Positions 7,880 to 17,097 of a DNA stretch of 64,000 nucleotides are shown piece after piece (the stretch's first letter is position 1; each line of letters opens with the position of its first letter). The DNA is from Gemmatimonadota bacterium (lineage in GTDB: Bacteria > Gemmatimonadota > Gemmatimonadetes > Gemmatimonadales > Gemmatimonadaceae): positions 1-64,000 of the forward strand of contig DAHUXM010000028.1 of assembly GCA_027307165.1 (NCBI GenBank). The letters run 5' to 3'. The translations under genes and the position numbers were made by a program. Under the pieces are notes generated by a model that did no database searches, was not told where the DNA came from, and saw only the letters and a program-made list of their open reading frames with translations.

Positions 7880-9282
7880 TCTCCGACGGTGCAGCGCCAA
7901 AGGTCGACGCGGTAAATACGATAATCGAGACGCGGGCGCTGATACTCGCTCTTCTTCCGACAGTTCTGCCAGAACCACCGCGCCATTTCTCCAGTATCGT
8001 CACCAACCATGCCGTATCGCTTCACGGACGCGATAGCCCAGAGATCACGATACTGATGCAGGGCCGAGTCCAGCCCTGCTACGCTGCCCGGCATCTCGCG
8101 GCTGTGGAGCGCCGGGTCATATGCGCGCTGGATCGCGACCGGCCACGCCAGCACCTCGATGGACGGAGCGATGGCATTGATCTCAATCAGCGCCGGCCTG
8201 TAGTCGAACCGCGTACCGTCGGAAAGGTGCGAAGCGGTGGATGGCAGGATGCCGATGATCAGAATCCACGCGACCGCCGTTGAGCCTGCAGAAGCAAGGG
8301 CCGGGCCGAGGTTCTCGGCCAGCCACCCGACAGGATATGCAGCTGCAACGATCACCAGTGGCAGCGCCGAGACCCCGTAATCGGCGTAGATCGCTGTGCT
8401 GAACGACAGGACGACCAGAGCAACGAGCGTGCAGACAGACCCGAAGACAGCCATCCACCCGAACCTGTGCCTCTCTGCGGACCCGGAACGAATCATCAGT
8501 ACGATCCCGGCCACCGCCGACGCGGCTACCAGCAGGGTCATCCAGTCGACCATCGCCGGCACCAGCCGCAGCATCGCAGGTATCCCGCGATCTCCGCCGT
8601 TCGCCACCGTTGTGACGTGGTGGATCATCCGGATGATCGCAGCGACGATGGCCGAGAGCCCGAGGAATGGCCCCCACAGCCAGAGCCATGCGGTGCGCGT
8701 CGGCCAGCGAAAACGGATGTGCCCGTCGGGCTGGAAGATCGAGACGGCGAGCGCCGCGCCGATTATCGGAAAGACGAAGCTCGGGTGAGTCCACGCCCCT
8801 ACGAAGAGCGGCGCGAGCACACCGAGATATACCTTGGGACGGTCGGCGTCGTACGCCGTCGGCAGACGCCAGTAGACCAGAGCGGCAAGCAGATACAGCA
8901 ACGAGTAGTAGCGCCCGAACCCCGAGACGTAGAGGTGCCAGGGTGAGATTGCGACCAGAACGAGCGCTATCAAGCCCGTCACCGGCCCCGCGAGGTCCCG
9001 CGCGAGACGCCAGGTCACCCATACCCCTGCCACGCCGAACAGAAGCGGCAGGAAACGTACAAAGGGCTCCGTGGGGGCGGCCAGCTTCAGGAACGGGTGT
9101 TCGAGAAGAAAAAAGAAGGGTCTGGCCTGGATTCCGGGCAGGAGCCGCGTATGGAAGAGGTTCGTCGCCTCGTCTATGGTGTAGAGTTCATCCTGCTCGA
9201 AGGGAAAGCGGAAAACCTCGTACACCCTCAGCAAGACGGCCACGATCATGACGGCTGTAACGGCTGCTCTTTCTCGCTTCAA
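7876..9282 (-). CDS. GT39/ArnT-like integral-membrane glycosyltransferase
   Basis: About 468 residues, with a dozen hydrophobic segments. The first periplasmic loop carries FEQDELYTIDEA, the acidic motif of the PMT/ArnT (GT-C) fold. Such enzymes move a sugar from a polyprenyl-phosphate donor to a protein or lipid outside the membrane. The TTG at 9282 follows GAGGAGAAGG at good spacing and gives a short N-tail before the first helix (MIVAVLLRVYEVF). An earlier in-frame TTG at 9354 would add 24 basic residues with no ribosome site. It is the first gene of a two-gene minus-strand operon with the donor synthase, and it diverges from the big EPS operon starting at 9396. Confidence 0.75.
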   Translation of the reverse strand: MKRERAAVTAVMIVAVLLRVYEVFRFPFEQDELYTIDEATNLFHTRLLPGIQARPFFFLLEHPFLKLAAPTEPFVRFLPLLFGVAGVWVTWRLARDLAGPVTGLIALVLVAISPWHLYVSGFGRYYSLLYLLAALVYWRLPTAYDADRPKVYLGVLAPLFVGAWTHPSFVFPIIGAALAVSIFQPDGHIRFRWPTRTAWLWLWGPFLGLSAIVAAIIRMIHHVTTVANGGDRGIPAMLRLVPAMVDWMTLLVAASAVAGIVLMIRSGSAERHRFGWMAVFGSVCTLVALVVLSFSTAIYADYGVSALPLVIVAAAYPVGWLAENLGPALASAGSTAVAWILIIGILPSTASHLSDGTRFDYRPALIEINAIAPSIEVLAWPVAIQRAYDPALHSREMPGSVAGLDSALHQYRDLWAIASVKRYGMVGDDTGEMARWFWQNCRKKSEYQRPRLDYRIYRVDLWRCTVGE

Positions 9283-9395
9283 GACTTGGCCTTCTCCTCG
9301 GCTGGGGCGTCGGCAAAATTTAACGCCGATGCGCGGCACGCATTTTCCCTGCAAAGTGATCGGCGGCTCCCTCCGATACTTGAATATCTAGATAC

Positions 9396-10775
9396 ATGCA
9401 ACGACACACGGCTTCCGTTCAACCGCACGCGTCCGTCAAAAGGCGCCGCTACAGACCTGACGCGCTCATGTACGTCACGGTGGCGTTTCTGTGGATTTCA
9501 GTGTGGCGGTTCCAGGACCTGTGGCCTATCATCGGCAAGCTACAGGTCCCGATACTGCTCGAGATACTGCTGGCAGCTACACTTGCGATGAGCTTGCGGG
9601 GAGCGAGGAACCCCAAGTGGCTCAAGTCCAGGATCTTCGCGATTCCATTCCTGATGCTCGCGCTCATGATCGTGGGACTTCCCTTCAGCCTGTGGCGCGG
9701 GTGGAGCTTTGCGTTCATCATCAAGGTGTTCATGCCAATACTCCTGCTCATGGTTGGAGTCGCGGCGAGCATTCGCGACGCTGACGACGCGGACTGGATT
9801 GCATTCGCGCATCTCATTGGTGCGGACGTCTACTCACTCTACACGTATCTGTTCGTCGCGATCGGCTCGGATGGACGTCTGAGCGGCAGCGCACACTACG
9901 ACGCGAACGACCTGGCCTTGATGCTTGTCGCGACAATACCCATAGCGGTCTACTTTCTGCGACCGGGTGTTGCCATCTGGAAGCGGCTGTTCGCGCTGCT
10001 TTCTCTCGGACTTCTCATCGAGCTGATAATCAAGAGTGGATCGCGCGGCGGCTTCATCGCGCTGATCTGCGTTGCGATATTCATCCTCGTCGCATTCCGT
10101 TCGATCCCGGTCAGGGTCCGCGTGGGCTCGGTGGCGGCAGCGGCGTTGCTCATGACCGTGTTCGGATCGGCAGCGTACTGGCAGATGATGCACACGCTCA
10201 CCAAACCGTCGGACGACTACAACATGACGTCTCCTGTCGGACGAAAGGCGATCTGGAAGCGGGGCGTTGGTTACATGTTGAACCACCCGGTGATCGGAAC
10301 CGGCGCCAATACGTTCACGCAGGCAGAGGGAAGTCTGTCAGAGATTTCGAAGCAGTACGCGGCAGAGAATCGGGGCCTCAAATGGTCGACCGCACACAAC
10401 TCTTTCGTGCTGATCGGAGGGGAGCTGGGAGTCACTGGACTGATGCTGTTCGTTACGCTGATCGGAACGTCACTCAAGCATCTGGCGGAGATCAAGGCCG
10501 GCCCCGAGGGCGACCCCGACGTAATGCCCGAGGATGCTGCCCTCTCGCAAACCCTCACTGGCTGCCTGATCGGCTTCTGCGTCGCTGGGTTCTTCGTTTC
10601 GGCGACGTACTTTTCGTTCTTCTACGTTCTCATCGGCATGGTCGTCGCCGAGGATTCGTTCCGCGCTCGACGCCGGGCGCGCCGGGGAACGATGGTCGCC
10701 GTCAGCGCAACGCCCGCGACGAAGACACGTGTCGCGCAGCGGGTTCCTCGCACACATTGGGTTCCCGCCGGTTGA
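9396..10775 (+). CDS. O-antigen ligase/polymerase-like membrane protein
   Basis: 459 residues with about ten to twelve membrane helices and the Wzy_C-type region: a large periplasmic loop with GRKAIWKRGVGYMLNHPVIG, then TGANTFTQ and AHNSFVLIGGELGVTGL. The HNS motif in the last loop is typical of WaaL/Wzy ligases and polymerases, which join lipid-linked glycan units in the periplasm. It opens the plus-strand operon; its TGA overlaps a TTG that starts the next gene. A basic C-terminal tail (RARRRARRG) is cytoplasmic. Whether it polymerises EPS or ligates to lipid A cannot be decided from sequence. Confidence 0.82.
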   Translation: MQRHTASVQPHASVKRRRYRPDALMYVTVAFLWISVWRFQDLWPIIGKLQVPILLEILLAATLAMSLRGARNPKWLKSRIFAIPFLMLALMIVGLPFSLWRGWSFAFIIKVFMPILLLMVGVAASIRDADDADWIAFAHLIGADVYSLYTYLFVAIGSDGRLSGSAHYDANDLALMLVATIPIAVYFLRPGVAIWKRLFALLSLGLLIELIIKSGSRGGFIALICVAIFILVAFRSIPVRVRVGSVAAAALLMTVFGSAAYWQMMHTLTKPSDDYNMTSPVGRKAIWKRGVGYMLNHPVIGTGANTFTQAEGSLSEISKQYAAENRGLKWSTAHNSFVLIGGELGVTGLMLFVTLIGTSLKHLAEIKAGPEGDPDVMPEDAALSQTLTGCLIGFCVAGFFVSATYFSFFYVLIGMVVAEDSFRARRRARRGTMVAVSATPATKTRVAQRVPRTHWVPAG

Positions 10776-11692
10776 GCGCCATTCGCGGCGGCGTCAAACG
10801 CGTCGTCGAGACTGCGCTGGTTTTTGGCGGCGGTGCATCGTTCTCGCTCCGCGCACACACCGAGCACTTGCTCGTACTGGCCTATCACAACGTCGTCCCA
10901 TCCGGAATGGACGTCGTTGGCGATCGGTCGCTGCACTTGCGCCAATCGGCATTCGCCGCGCAGCTCGACGCGCTGATCCGCACCCACGACGTGATACCAC
11001 TCGCCGCGGCGATGTCCGACATACCGGTACGGCAGTCGCGTCCTCTCGCAGCAATCACGTTCGACGACGCCTACTCGGGCGCAATCACTGCCGGCGTCGC
11101 GGAGTTGCGCGCGCGAAACCTGCCGGCGACGGTATTCATCACCCCGTCATTCCTCGATGGCCGGTCATTCTGGTGGGACGTCCTTGCAGATCCGCGGCGG
11201 GGACTCGATCCTCGGATTCGCGAGCGTGCACTGTCCGAAGGGCGCGGTCTGAATACGGAAGTTCTGACACTGGCGGCGCAATCGGGGATTCCGGCGCACG
11301 AGATGCCGCCGCATGCGCGCGGTGCATCGAATGAGCAGCTGAGCGCAGCTCTGCAGTATGACAGAATCACCTTTGCAGCTCACACCTGGAGTCACCCGAA
11401 CCTCGTTGCGCTCCCCGATGCAGAGCTCGCCGAGGAGCTGCAGCGTACTCGCACCTGGCTCCAATGCTTCGGAGAGCGGTCGCTTCCGATGGTGTCCTAT
11501 CCGTACGGACTAGCGGACGGACGCGTGCAGAAGGCGGCGCGTGACGCTGGTTACACGGCGGCGTTCATGATCGACGGGGGATGGACCGTTGCCGCACCCA
11601 GCGACAATTTCACCATACCGCGCCTCAATGTGCCGGCCGGCGTGTCCACCAACGGGTTCATACTTCGCGCTGCGGGTCTCATACACGGGTGA
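10772..11692 (+). CDS. Polysaccharide deacetylase (NodB-type)
   Basis: About 306 residues. NodB motifs are present in order: LVLAYHNVVPSG, AITFDDAYSG (catalytic Asp and metal Asp), the HTWSHP metal His pair, and MVSYPYGLADG. This carbohydrate esterase-4 fold removes N-acetyl groups from glycan chains or acts on nucleotide/lipid-linked sugars. The start is the TTG overlapping the previous stop (TTGA); no ATG exists before the first motif. An insertion between motifs 1 and 3 (FWWDVLADPRRG, with many Arg residues) matches the exopolysaccharide-locus subfamily. It is the second gene of a seven-gene overlapping operon. Confidence 0.82.
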   Translation: MSAIRGGVKRVVETALVFGGGASFSLRAHTEHLLVLAYHNVVPSGMDVVGDRSLHLRQSAFAAQLDALIRTHDVIPLAAAMSDIPVRQSRPLAAITFDDAYSGAITAGVAELRARNLPATVFITPSFLDGRSFWWDVLADPRRGLDPRIRERALSEGRGLNTEVLTLAAQSGIPAHEMPPHARGASNEQLSAALQYDRITFAAHTWSHPNLVALPDAELAEELQRTRTWLQCFGERSLPMVSYPYGLADGRVQKAARDAGYTAAFMIDGGWTVAAPSDNFTIPRLNVPAGVSTNGFILRAAGLIHG

Positions 11693-12900
11693 CCGGGAAC
11701 AATCAGCACCGTCGCACCATCCTGGTGACGGACGGCGAACAGCGCGCGACACTCGCCGTGGTCCGGTCGCTCGGCGCCGCGGGCCACGTCGTTCACGTGT
11801 CCGCGTCGGCGCCGCGCTCACTTGCCGCGGCATCGCGCTTTGCCCGCGCCGAATACGTCGTCCCGGATGCACTCGCGGATCCAAATCGTTTCGCCGACGA
11901 GATTCACACCATCGTCGGACGCAACAGCATCGACACCATCATTCCGATGGCGGAGCCTGCACTTCTTGCGATCCTTCCGGCACGCGGGCGTTTCGATGGT
12001 GTGTCGATCCCTTTCGCGGACGCCCACACGTTCACGGGAATTTCCGACAAGCAGTCGGTACTCGCCGCCGCGAGTAGAGTTGGTATCGCCGTGCCAGCTC
12101 AGACTGTGATTACCGATGCTCGAGATATTGAATCTCTGGATATCTCATCGCTTCGCTATCCGCTCGTCGTCAAGCCGGCACGGTCTGTTTCGACGGGATC
12201 GGACGACCGTCTCAAGCTGTCAGTGCAGCACGCGGCCTCGGCGAACGAACTGCGCGGGGTGCTCGACACTATGGATGCGCGCGCCTACCCCCTTCTGCTG
12301 CAACAGCGAATCGTAGGTCCTGGCATTGGGATCTTCGTACTTGTCTGGAACGGAAAGCTCGTCGCGCAATTCGCTCACCGCAGGATTCGGGAGAAGCCTC
12401 CAGCTGGCGGCATCAGCGTGTATCGCGAGAGCGTCGCGGTCGATGCCGAGCTTCTGCGCATGTCTCTGGCGCTTCTGGCCGAGTTTGCATGGCACGGAGT
12501 GGCTATGGTCGAGTACAAGGTGGACGAGAGCACCGGAACGCCGTATCTCATGGAGATCAACGGCAGGTTCTGGGGCTCACTCCAACTTGCGATCGACGCG
12601 GGTGTAGATTTCCCGCGTCTCCTCATCGAAGCGGCAACGGGAAACGCACCTGCTCCGGTCACGCAATTCCGCACCGACGTACGATCGCGCTGGTTCTGGG
12701 GAGATGTGGATCATCTCCTCACTCGACTTCGCAGATCGGACGCTCAGCTTGCGCTGCCGGAGGGCTCACCGACGAAATGGGGCGCAGTGCGTGACTTCTT
12801 CCGGCGCAATCCTCAGGACGTGGACGAGATAATGCGACGCGGCGACATGCGACCTTTCGCGAGAGAATCGATACAGTGGTTCAAACAGCTAGGCAGATGA
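11689..12900 (+). CDS. ATP-grasp domain protein
   Basis: 403 residues. The N-terminus reads as a pre-ATP-grasp Rossmann segment (ILVTDGEQRATLAVVRSLGAAGHVVHV), then an ATP-grasp fold: YPLVVKPARS, QQRIVGPGIGIFVLVWNGKL, AMVEYKVDESTGTPYLMEIN (the metal-binding E and N). Such proteins ligate a carboxylate to an amine or similar nucleophile; in EPS loci they may add amino-acid or acyl groups to the glycan. The GTG start overlaps the previous TGA (GTGA). A longer frame upstream lies inside the deacetylase gene and is rejected. The reaction is not assignable. Confidence 0.8.
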   Translation: MTGNNQHRRTILVTDGEQRATLAVVRSLGAAGHVVHVSASAPRSLAAASRFARAEYVVPDALADPNRFADEIHTIVGRNSIDTIIPMAEPALLAILPARGRFDGVSIPFADAHTFTGISDKQSVLAAASRVGIAVPAQTVITDARDIESLDISSLRYPLVVKPARSVSTGSDDRLKLSVQHAASANELRGVLDTMDARAYPLLLQQRIVGPGIGIFVLVWNGKLVAQFAHRRIREKPPAGGISVYRESVAVDAELLRMSLALLAEFAWHGVAMVEYKVDESTGTPYLMEINGRFWGSLQLAIDAGVDFPRLLIEAATGNAPAPVTQFRTDVRSRWFWGDVDHLLTRLRRSDAQLALPEGSPTKWGAVRDFFRRNPQDVDEIMRRGDMRPFARESIQWFKQLGR

Positions 12901-13667
12901 CGTTCGACGTTCCGGGCGCAATCCACATGCACAGCGACTACTCGCATGACGGGGCCGACTCGCTGGAGAATCTCCGCGAGGTGTGCATCGCGCGCGGGAT
13001 CCGCTGGGTCGGCATCACCGACCACGCGGAAGATCTGGACGAGGAGATCTTCGGCGAATACCTCGCGCACTGCGCGTCGCTGTCGGACGATGCGTTCAGA
13101 TTCATCCCTGGCCTCGAGTTCCGCTTCGCGGGGTTTCGCGGTGTGCATCTCTTTGCGGTTGGACTCGATCGCTGGATCCAGCCGCGTAACTTTCAGGAGT
13201 TCTTCGACGGCACCAGCACTGCTGCGCGCTTTACCGTACTCGCCCATCCGGTATTGTGCAGGTACAACGTTCCGCAAATTGTGCTCGATCGCATCGATGC
13301 CATCGAGATATGGAACACCAACTACAACACCCGATATCTCGCCGACCCACGCGCGATCGAGCTCTACCATGCATTGCATGCGCGCCGGCCGGAAGTCGTA
13401 GCAACTGTCGGCCTCGATCAACACGACAGCAGCAACGATCGCGAAGTGCGCACGCTCATCTCTGCCGACGACATGGCTGACCCTGCAGACGCGCTCAAGG
13501 CAGGGAGGTTCAGGACCAGCGGGCGGAACGCGACATTCGATTCGGTCGCATCGATGTCACCCGGAGAAATGCGCAGCCTGCGCGTCCGGCGCACGGCCTT
13601 CGATGTCGTGGAACGACTCCAGAATCGCATGGTGATCGCCATCCGAAGGCTGGCCGTCAGTCGATGA
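12897..13667 (+). CDS. PHP-domain metal-dependent phosphoesterase-like protein
   Basis: 256 residues. PHP motifs: HMHSDYSHDG (His10, His12), GITDHAED, and later IPGLEFRF, LAHPVL and LDQHDSS, giving the expected His/Asp/Glu metal ligands. PHP proteins hydrolyse phosphomono- or diesters; a capsule-locus subgroup (CpsB/Wzb-like) dephosphorylates tyrosine phosphoproteins. This one is closer to the PolX/TrpH style N-terminus, so a small-molecule or nucleotide substrate is equally possible. The start is an ATG overlapping the previous stop (ATGA at 12897), preceded by an AGG. It lies fourth in the coupled operon. Confidence 0.8.
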   Translation: MTFDVPGAIHMHSDYSHDGADSLENLREVCIARGIRWVGITDHAEDLDEEIFGEYLAHCASLSDDAFRFIPGLEFRFAGFRGVHLFAVGLDRWIQPRNFQEFFDGTSTAARFTVLAHPVLCRYNVPQIVLDRIDAIEIWNTNYNTRYLADPRAIELYHALHARRPEVVATVGLDQHDSSNDREVRTLISADDMADPADALKAGRFRTSGRNATFDSVASMSPGEMRSLRVRRTAFDVVERLQNRMVIAIRRLAVSR

Positions 13668-14794
13668 CGCGGAAGATCCGGGTCGTTCACATCGTGAACA
13701 ACCTGCACTATGGCGGAATGGAGCGCGTGATCGCGGAGATAACGCGGCGCACCGATCGATCTGAATTCGAGACGCACGTGCTCGGACTTCAGTTCATCGG
13801 GCACTTTGGTGAAGGGCTGGAGGAGTTTGCCACCCTGCACGTCGCCGATCCTATGCCGCGCTGGTCGATGCTGTATCCCTCCACGCTCGCCAGACAGCTC
13901 GCGCGCATCGCGCCGGACGTAGTGCACATGCACAGCGGCGTCTGGTACAAGGCCGTGACAGCTGCTGCAATGGCTGGCGTCCCATACAGAATATTCACCG
14001 ACCACGGCCGCGAAGCAGCCGAGCCGTGGCTGCACCGCGTAGTCGACAAGCGGGCATCGCGCCGGACGGACGTCGTAGTATGTGTCTCCGCCGAGTTGCG
14101 TGACCGCGTCGCAACGATTGTTCATGATCCATCGCGAATCCGCGTGATTCACAATGGCGTCGACACGCAGCACTATTCGCCGCGCTGCGACGACGGGGAT
14201 TTCAGGCGCGAGATTGGTGTCGATGCCAACACTCCGATCGTGGGCAGTGTGGGACGCCTCGAGCCGGTGAAGGGCTACCGCGTCATGGTGGAGGCGTTCG
14301 CACGATTGCTGAACGCGTCCCCCGACTCGCCTCGGCCCGCGTTCGTACTGGTGGGCGACGGACGCGAGCGCGCTGCCCTGGAGAGCGCCACGGCCGCACT
14401 CGGCATCTCCGACGCCGTACACTTCATGGGCTGGCGCAGCGATATCGAGCGGATCTCGCGTGCGTTCACGGTGTTCAGCATGTCGTCGCACAGCGAGGGC
14501 ACGTCCGTGTCGCTTCTCGAAGCGATGAGCGCTGGACTCTGCCCTGTCGTCACCAATGTAGGCGGCAATGCCGCGGTGCTCGGGGCAGAACTCGCGCATC
14601 GCCTCGTTCCCGCGGCCGACCCCGATGCGCTTGCCAATGCGCTATCACACGCGCTTGGCAATCGTGAAGCACGCGAGCGCGACTCCGCGATCGCGCGCGC
14701 ACGTGTGATGGCGGACTTCGATCTGGACTCGATGGTACGGCAGTACGAGGCGCTCTACAGAAACGCGCGCGCGGATAAACGACCCCAGCAGTGA
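13664..14794 (+). CDS. GT4 family glycosyltransferase
   Basis: 376 residues, GT-B fold. The N-terminal half has VVHIVNNLHYGGMERVI (the glycine loop), and the C-terminal half has GSVGRLEPVKGYRVM and SMSSHSEGTSVSLLEAMSAG, which contains the EX7E donor-binding motif. It is a soluble or membrane-associated retaining transferase using a nucleotide sugar. The start overlaps the PHP stop (ATGA). It is followed by a paralogue with the same architecture, so the two probably add consecutive residues of one repeat unit. Confidence 0.87.
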   Translation: MTRKIRVVHIVNNLHYGGMERVIAEITRRTDRSEFETHVLGLQFIGHFGEGLEEFATLHVADPMPRWSMLYPSTLARQLARIAPDVVHMHSGVWYKAVTAAAMAGVPYRIFTDHGREAAEPWLHRVVDKRASRRTDVVVCVSAELRDRVATIVHDPSRIRVIHNGVDTQHYSPRCDDGDFRREIGVDANTPIVGSVGRLEPVKGYRVMVEAFARLLNASPDSPRPAFVLVGDGRERAALESATAALGISDAVHFMGWRSDIERISRAFTVFSMSSHSEGTSVSLLEAMSAGLCPVVTNVGGNAAVLGAELAHRLVPAADPDALANALSHALGNREARERDSAIARARVMADFDLDSMVRQYEALYRNARADKRPQQ

Positions 14795-15915
14795 CCGAAA
14801 AGCCTCTTCGCATAGCACACGTTCTCGCCCCTGCGGACGTCGGTGGGCTCGAGACCGTCGTCCGTTCGCTTGCACTGGGACATGCCGCAATGGGGCATTC
14901 CGTCGACCTCATCGCAGTGCTCGAATCGCCCGGCAGCCGTTTTGTAGAGGAGGCACGCGATACGGGCATCCGCGTTCACGTTGTCGAGTCTGCCGCCCGC
15001 TCGATCCGGCCGGAGCGACGCGGAATCCGTGACTTCCTCACGCGAAACCACGTCGACGTACTGCACTCCCACGGATACCGCAGCGACATTCTCGATCTCG
15101 GCATCGCGCGTCACATGGGTGTGCCGTCTGTGACGACGCTTCACGGCTTCTCGGCGACGGATCGGAAGGGCCGCATGTACGAATGGCTCCAGTTGCGAGG
15201 AGCACGCCGCGCATCTGCGATCGTCGCAGTATCGAGCAACGTCGCCGACCGCGTCATCGCGAGTGGAGCGCCGCGCGAGTCGGTGCATCTCATTCGAAAC
15301 GCCACGCCTCTCACATCGACGCCCGTTTCAGCGGGGGACGCGCGGATGAAGCTCGGACTCGGGCCCGGACCGCACATCGGGTGGATCGGCCGGTTGAGCG
15401 CCGAGAAGGGACCGGACGTGATGATCGAGGCTATGCGGCATCTGACCGATATCGATGTGACGCTATGCTTCATCGGAGATGGGCCCGGTCTCGCATCGCT
15501 GAAGCGCCAGGCGGAGGCTGCTGGCATCGCATCACGTGTCATCTTTCATGGGTTGATCAGGGACGCAGCGAGCCTGATTCGCGCCTTCGATGTGATCGCA
15601 CTCAGCTCTCGCACCGAAGGCACACCGATGGTCGTTCTCGAAGCGATGGCCGCACATGTCGCCATCGTCGCGCCACGTGTCGGCGGAATCCCCGACATGC
15701 TGGCCGCGTCGGAAGCGCTGCTCGTAGGTCCCGAAGATCCCCAGGCGCTGGCGTCGGCGATCCGCGCTACCCTCGCCGATCCCGGCGCATCTGCAGCACG
15801 CGCCATGCGAGCGTATGAGCGAATGGTTACGGATTTTGATTTGGACACGTGGCTGCTGAGTTACGAAGATCTGTACCGAAGCATCCAGCGTTCCCGACGA
15901 GGACATTCCGCATGA
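14791..15915 (+). CDS. GT4 family glycosyltransferase (second of a pair)
   Basis: 374 residues, GT-B fold: IAHVLAPADVGGLETVV near the start, VSSNVADRVIASGAP, WIGRLSAEKGPDVMIEAM, and SSRTEGTPMVVLEAMA with the EX7E motif. The GTG start overlaps the preceding TGA. It is clearly related in layout to the gene before it but diverged in sequence, consistent with duplication and change of sugar specificity. The acceptor and donor cannot be read from the sequence. Confidence 0.87.
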   Translation: MTEKPLRIAHVLAPADVGGLETVVRSLALGHAAMGHSVDLIAVLESPGSRFVEEARDTGIRVHVVESAARSIRPERRGIRDFLTRNHVDVLHSHGYRSDILDLGIARHMGVPSVTTLHGFSATDRKGRMYEWLQLRGARRASAIVAVSSNVADRVIASGAPRESVHLIRNATPLTSTPVSAGDARMKLGLGPGPHIGWIGRLSAEKGPDVMIEAMRHLTDIDVTLCFIGDGPGLASLKRQAEAAGIASRVIFHGLIRDAASLIRAFDVIALSSRTEGTPMVVLEAMAAHVAIVAPRVGGIPDMLAASEALLVGPEDPQALASAIRATLADPGASAARAMRAYERMVTDFDLDTWLLSYEDLYRSIQRSRRGHSA

Positions 15916-17084
15916 GTGCGGTGCTTCCAACGCTCATACTCCTTCCGCTTGGCATTGGGGTCTATGCCTACATCGGGTATCCGCTGCTCCTCAAGATCGT
16001 GGCGTCCGTCCGCGGCGGCGAAGAAGCGCGCACCGAAGGCTTTGAGTGGCCGTCCATCACGATAACGGTGCCGTGCTACAACGAGGAACGCAGCATCGCA
16101 GCGACACTGGATGCCTTGCTCGCTGTCGATTATCCAGCCGACCGGAGACAAATCGTCGTCATCTCCGACGCCTCGTCCGACGGCACCGATGCAATAGTTC
16201 GCTCGTTCACTGACCGTGGAGTCGAGATCCTTCGGCTCGATAGCCGTCGTGGAAAGAGTGCTGCGGAAAACGCCGCTGGCGGTGTCGCGCGTGGAGAGAT
16301 AATCGTGAACACGGATGCAACAATTCGCATCCTGCCAGATGCGCTCAAGGCATTGATCCGCGCATTCGCCGATCCGAAAGTGGGCGTGGCCTCGGGGCGC
16401 GATCTCAGTGTCGCATCTGTGAGCCGGCAGGCTGCCGCGACAGCCGCGACCGGAGAATCCGGTTACGTGGGCTATGAAATGAATATCCGCGCCCTCGAGA
16501 CACGCGTGCGCTCCATCGTCGGCGCGAGCGGCTGCTTCTACGGAATCCGCGCCTCGCTCTACGACAGCAAGTTTCCGGAGAACCTGAGCCGCGACTTCGC
16601 GTCTGCATTGCTGGCTGAGGAAAACGGCTATCGCGCCGTATCGGTGAACGACGCTGTGTGCCTGGTTCCGCAAACGAAGTCGTTGCAGTCGGAGTATCGC
16701 CGCAAGATCAGAACGATGGCGCGCGGGCTCCAGACACTCTGGTTCAAGCGACATCTCCTGAACCCGTTCACTCACGGATCCTTCGCCTGGATGTTGTTCA
16801 GTCACAAGCTCTGCCGCTGGCTTGTCTATCCAGCGCTTCCGATCGCAGCCGTCGCGCTTGTGCTTGCAAGCATCCACTCGCGAGTCTGGCTGCTGGTTCT
16901 CGCGGCCTCTGTGATCGGGGGCCTGATCGGGATCGCGGGCATGCGCTGGCCCGCGTCACGCACCGCGCCGCGCCTGATCCGGATAGCCGGCTTCGCGCTC
17001 GCGTCGAACCTCGCGGGAATTCTCGCCTGGATGCAGGTCGCGCGAAACCGCCGTCTCGCGGTATGGGAGCCGACGCGGCGCTAG
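15912..17084 (+). CDS. Membrane GT2 glycosyltransferase, polysaccharide-synthase type
   Basis: 390 residues. One N-terminal helix (VLPTLILLPLGIGVYAYIGY), a GT-A domain (ITVPCYNEERSI, VVISDASSDGTD, EIIVNTDATI), then a motif resembling QxxRW (EYRRKIRTMARGLQTLW) and three C-terminal helices. This is the layout of processive or lipid-linked synthases such as PgaC and ExoM-like enzymes. The ATG overlaps the GT4 stop (ATGA at 15912); the longer frame starting at 15849 lies within that gene. It is the last gene of the operon; the next gene converges 13 bases beyond its stop, with no hairpin in the gap. Confidence 0.85.
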   Translation: MSAVLPTLILLPLGIGVYAYIGYPLLLKIVASVRGGEEARTEGFEWPSITITVPCYNEERSIAATLDALLAVDYPADRRQIVVISDASSDGTDAIVRSFTDRGVEILRLDSRRGKSAAENAAGGVARGEIIVNTDATIRILPDALKALIRAFADPKVGVASGRDLSVASVSRQAAATAATGESGYVGYEMNIRALETRVRSIVGASGCFYGIRASLYDSKFPENLSRDFASALLAEENGYRAVSVNDAVCLVPQTKSLQSEYRRKIRTMARGLQTLWFKRHLLNPFTHGSFAWMLFSHKLCRWLVYPALPIAAVALVLASIHSRVWLLVLAASVIGGLIGIAGMRWPASRTAPRLIRIAGFALASNLAGILAWMQVARNRRLAVWEPTRR

Positions 17085-17097
17085 CCGCGCCGGTCGG

